Of a stretch of 64,000 nucleotides of DNA, positions 63,901 through 64,000 are shown piece after piece (the first letter of the stretch is position 1; every line of letters begins with the position of its first letter). Source of the DNA: Odoribacter sp. AF15-53 (GTDB lineage: Bacteria > Bacteroidota > Bacteroidia > Bacteroidales > Marinifilaceae); assembly GCF_003479425.1 (NCBI RefSeq), contig NZ_QUHC01000002.1, positions 755,033-819,032 on the forward strand. Direction: 5' to 3'. The position numbers were made by a program, and so were the translations under genes. The notes under the pieces were generated by a model. The model was not told the DNA's origin and searched no databases. It saw only the letters and a list, made by a program, of their open reading frames with translations.

Positions 63901-64000
63901 ATCGACCTCATGCCGAGATATTTAGCACAGACATGTATACAACAGATCACCCAGGGATGAAAAACTATTACACCGTTTATACTCCAGAGGGAAAAGAAGA
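60963..64000 (+). CDS. ABC-2 permease fused to an M1-like domain and a golvesin-like domain, 3' truncated
   Basis: From ATG 60963 the frame is open to the window end, at least 1012 codons. Residues 1-275 form an ABC-2-type membrane part with about seven segments (NWLFYLFILGILGYTLGVLI; RKVLSTRPISNGKFFLGGFLG, the usual motif after the second segment). Then follows a large extracytoplasmic part that resembles the M1-type peptidase attached to such permeases (WYPTAVFPVE, LTGLTLCIGKYEKRS). I found no HExxH zinc motif, so proteolysis is doubtful. From about residue 940 a beta domain (KEAGTGKFKAEWVANIPEAGKYEIFV) resembles the golvesin C-terminal fold. The ATPase is not seen in this window next to it. 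Confidence 0.75.
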   Translation, partial: METTALKTTIAYESKLVKRNWLFYLFILGILGYTLGVLIPWNINQVLWSDVALASSIPSRSVYFLNLFQSLIVAFIVCDIQRKQRKAETRKVLSTRPISNGKFFLGGFLGILIPFLTVDVVFMGITMFINIFIPDSPANLWVNLFYLLTRTLPTLIFITGLSLLVNKLIKHPFISWLILIIFLYFAYSYLTTPLHGMLDFRGSLLPDSFSTLVGFTHIEDNLLQRSTFLLLGISFLFFAAPLTKRLAGTPGRKPYYFIPASLFLVFSLSLGYLYVEKFQTRLKNRIAYREAFLKYNEYPTSRVLSHDITYRPEGDKFSAISRMSIQNQRKVEMDQLLLFLNPRLKINKLESNGQNLPFHRDHQVIVIKRPVAPGENIELEIEYEGYIDEDIYQVNIPDDDFFAPVIYTSYHENYGKRSAFVSDEFTLLVPEVIWYPTAVFPVELQASKEINFTDYTLHVKQTDKMTVLSQGEPMPKGDHITFNNVQNLTGLTLCIGKYEKRSITVDSTTVEFYTYPGNDFYMKPLDTWEGMKAGSPGREKKLAKIANRCKDIIEEGQSTPYPFKYFKLIETPSSFLRGSRFSNNIQPEIAFFEERFSTTDHYKPGAPPRGLSDDINLQEYILYQSMPSYLNLINIDHIFTDHIRHVTSDRYRGIDIIFNQIMSLKGSKSYNIMPQTLNDIAEKGLKESITGEYSLEKNIAISLKVSHLLGYLTTLTSWDTLTQFMQDFKNRTRFQEVNFDSFIDEFEQRFGQNIKAYIDEWYTSHQIPWLSLKELSLKATEEIQIMDFKVGNFSETDGIVSIISRSSTESGKDRIKNYRSYQIKPGECKRIIVHEDRRCGLQLTTNFSGNLPKEIELRCEAYLSSGSLPDEGVSLLERNQFYPPGEIIVDNEDENFHLIDSANNRKRLTDLFKKGNEDEYITFCNPKVNTWGLPCLPILLNDFYGEYIRSAFIKEAGTGKFKAEWVANIPEAGKYEIFVNRPHAEIFSTDMYTTDHPGMKNYYTVYTPEGKE

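Overview
The window looks like a chromosomal segment of a gut Bacteroidales, most probably the Odoribacteraceae (Butyricimonas/Odoribacter). Evidence: Bacteroidota promoters (TTTG, about 19-20 bp, TAnnTTTG) before several genes; a SusC/SusD locus with ECF sigma factor and FecR anti-sigma factor; GldA/GldFG-type ABC genes; DUF4492-cydA-cydB; DUF4251; a type B (zinc-free) ribosomal protein L31. The family-level placement is inference. No phage, transposase or CRISPR array was seen.

1-6.4 kb: end of a degenerate Fic protein, L31, a methyltransferase, a GlmU-like sugar nucleotidyltransferase divergent from Lon protease. 6.5-8.9 kb: ahpC-ahpF peroxide reductase. 8.9-13.2 kb: AI-2E family permease, then DUF4492-cydA-cydB quinol oxidase. 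13.4-17 kb: PurF-like protein with a ruined glutaminase site, SulP anion transporter, thioredoxin. 17.3-24.3 kb: YccF, TlpA-like thioredoxin, topoisomerase III, porin, LUD protein, acyl-CoA thioesterase, lipoprotein.

24.5-29 kb: tRNA-Val, a 921-residue protein with S1-like and AlbA_2 (Schlafen-type) domains, then about 1.5 kb without an intact gene. That stretch holds a rod-shaped structured RNA on the minus strand (27923-28190), a decayed gene and an 11-bp tandem array. 29-42.3 kb: CPA2 antiporter, a translationally coupled operon (44-residue lysine-rich peptide, GH130, GT4), DUF4251, a CysQ-M18 aminopeptidase fusion, a candidate small RNA, folB, tRNA-Cys, ADP-ribosylglycohydrolase, DoxX, and a LysO exporter split in two.

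42.9-64 kb: one large envelope/uptake locus. It runs ECF sigma, two tandem copies of (GldA ATPase + fused GldF/GldG permease), a MITE-like element, FecR, SusC, SusD, DUF4843 and PKD-like lipoproteins, a divergent beta-propeller lipoprotein, a one-domain FN3 secreted protein, and an ABC-2 permease fused to an M1-like domain without a visible zinc motif, cut by the window edge. The same bipartite element (TTCATCCTTTT, 10 bp, YGTGTTCT) stands before the first ABC gene and before fecR. This suggests that the sigma factor controls both the export cassette and the uptake genes.

Intergenic DNA is rich in short-word repeats. These include three unrelated tandem arrays that all have an 11-bp period, and long perfect inverted repeats inside the ahpCF and cydAB operons.
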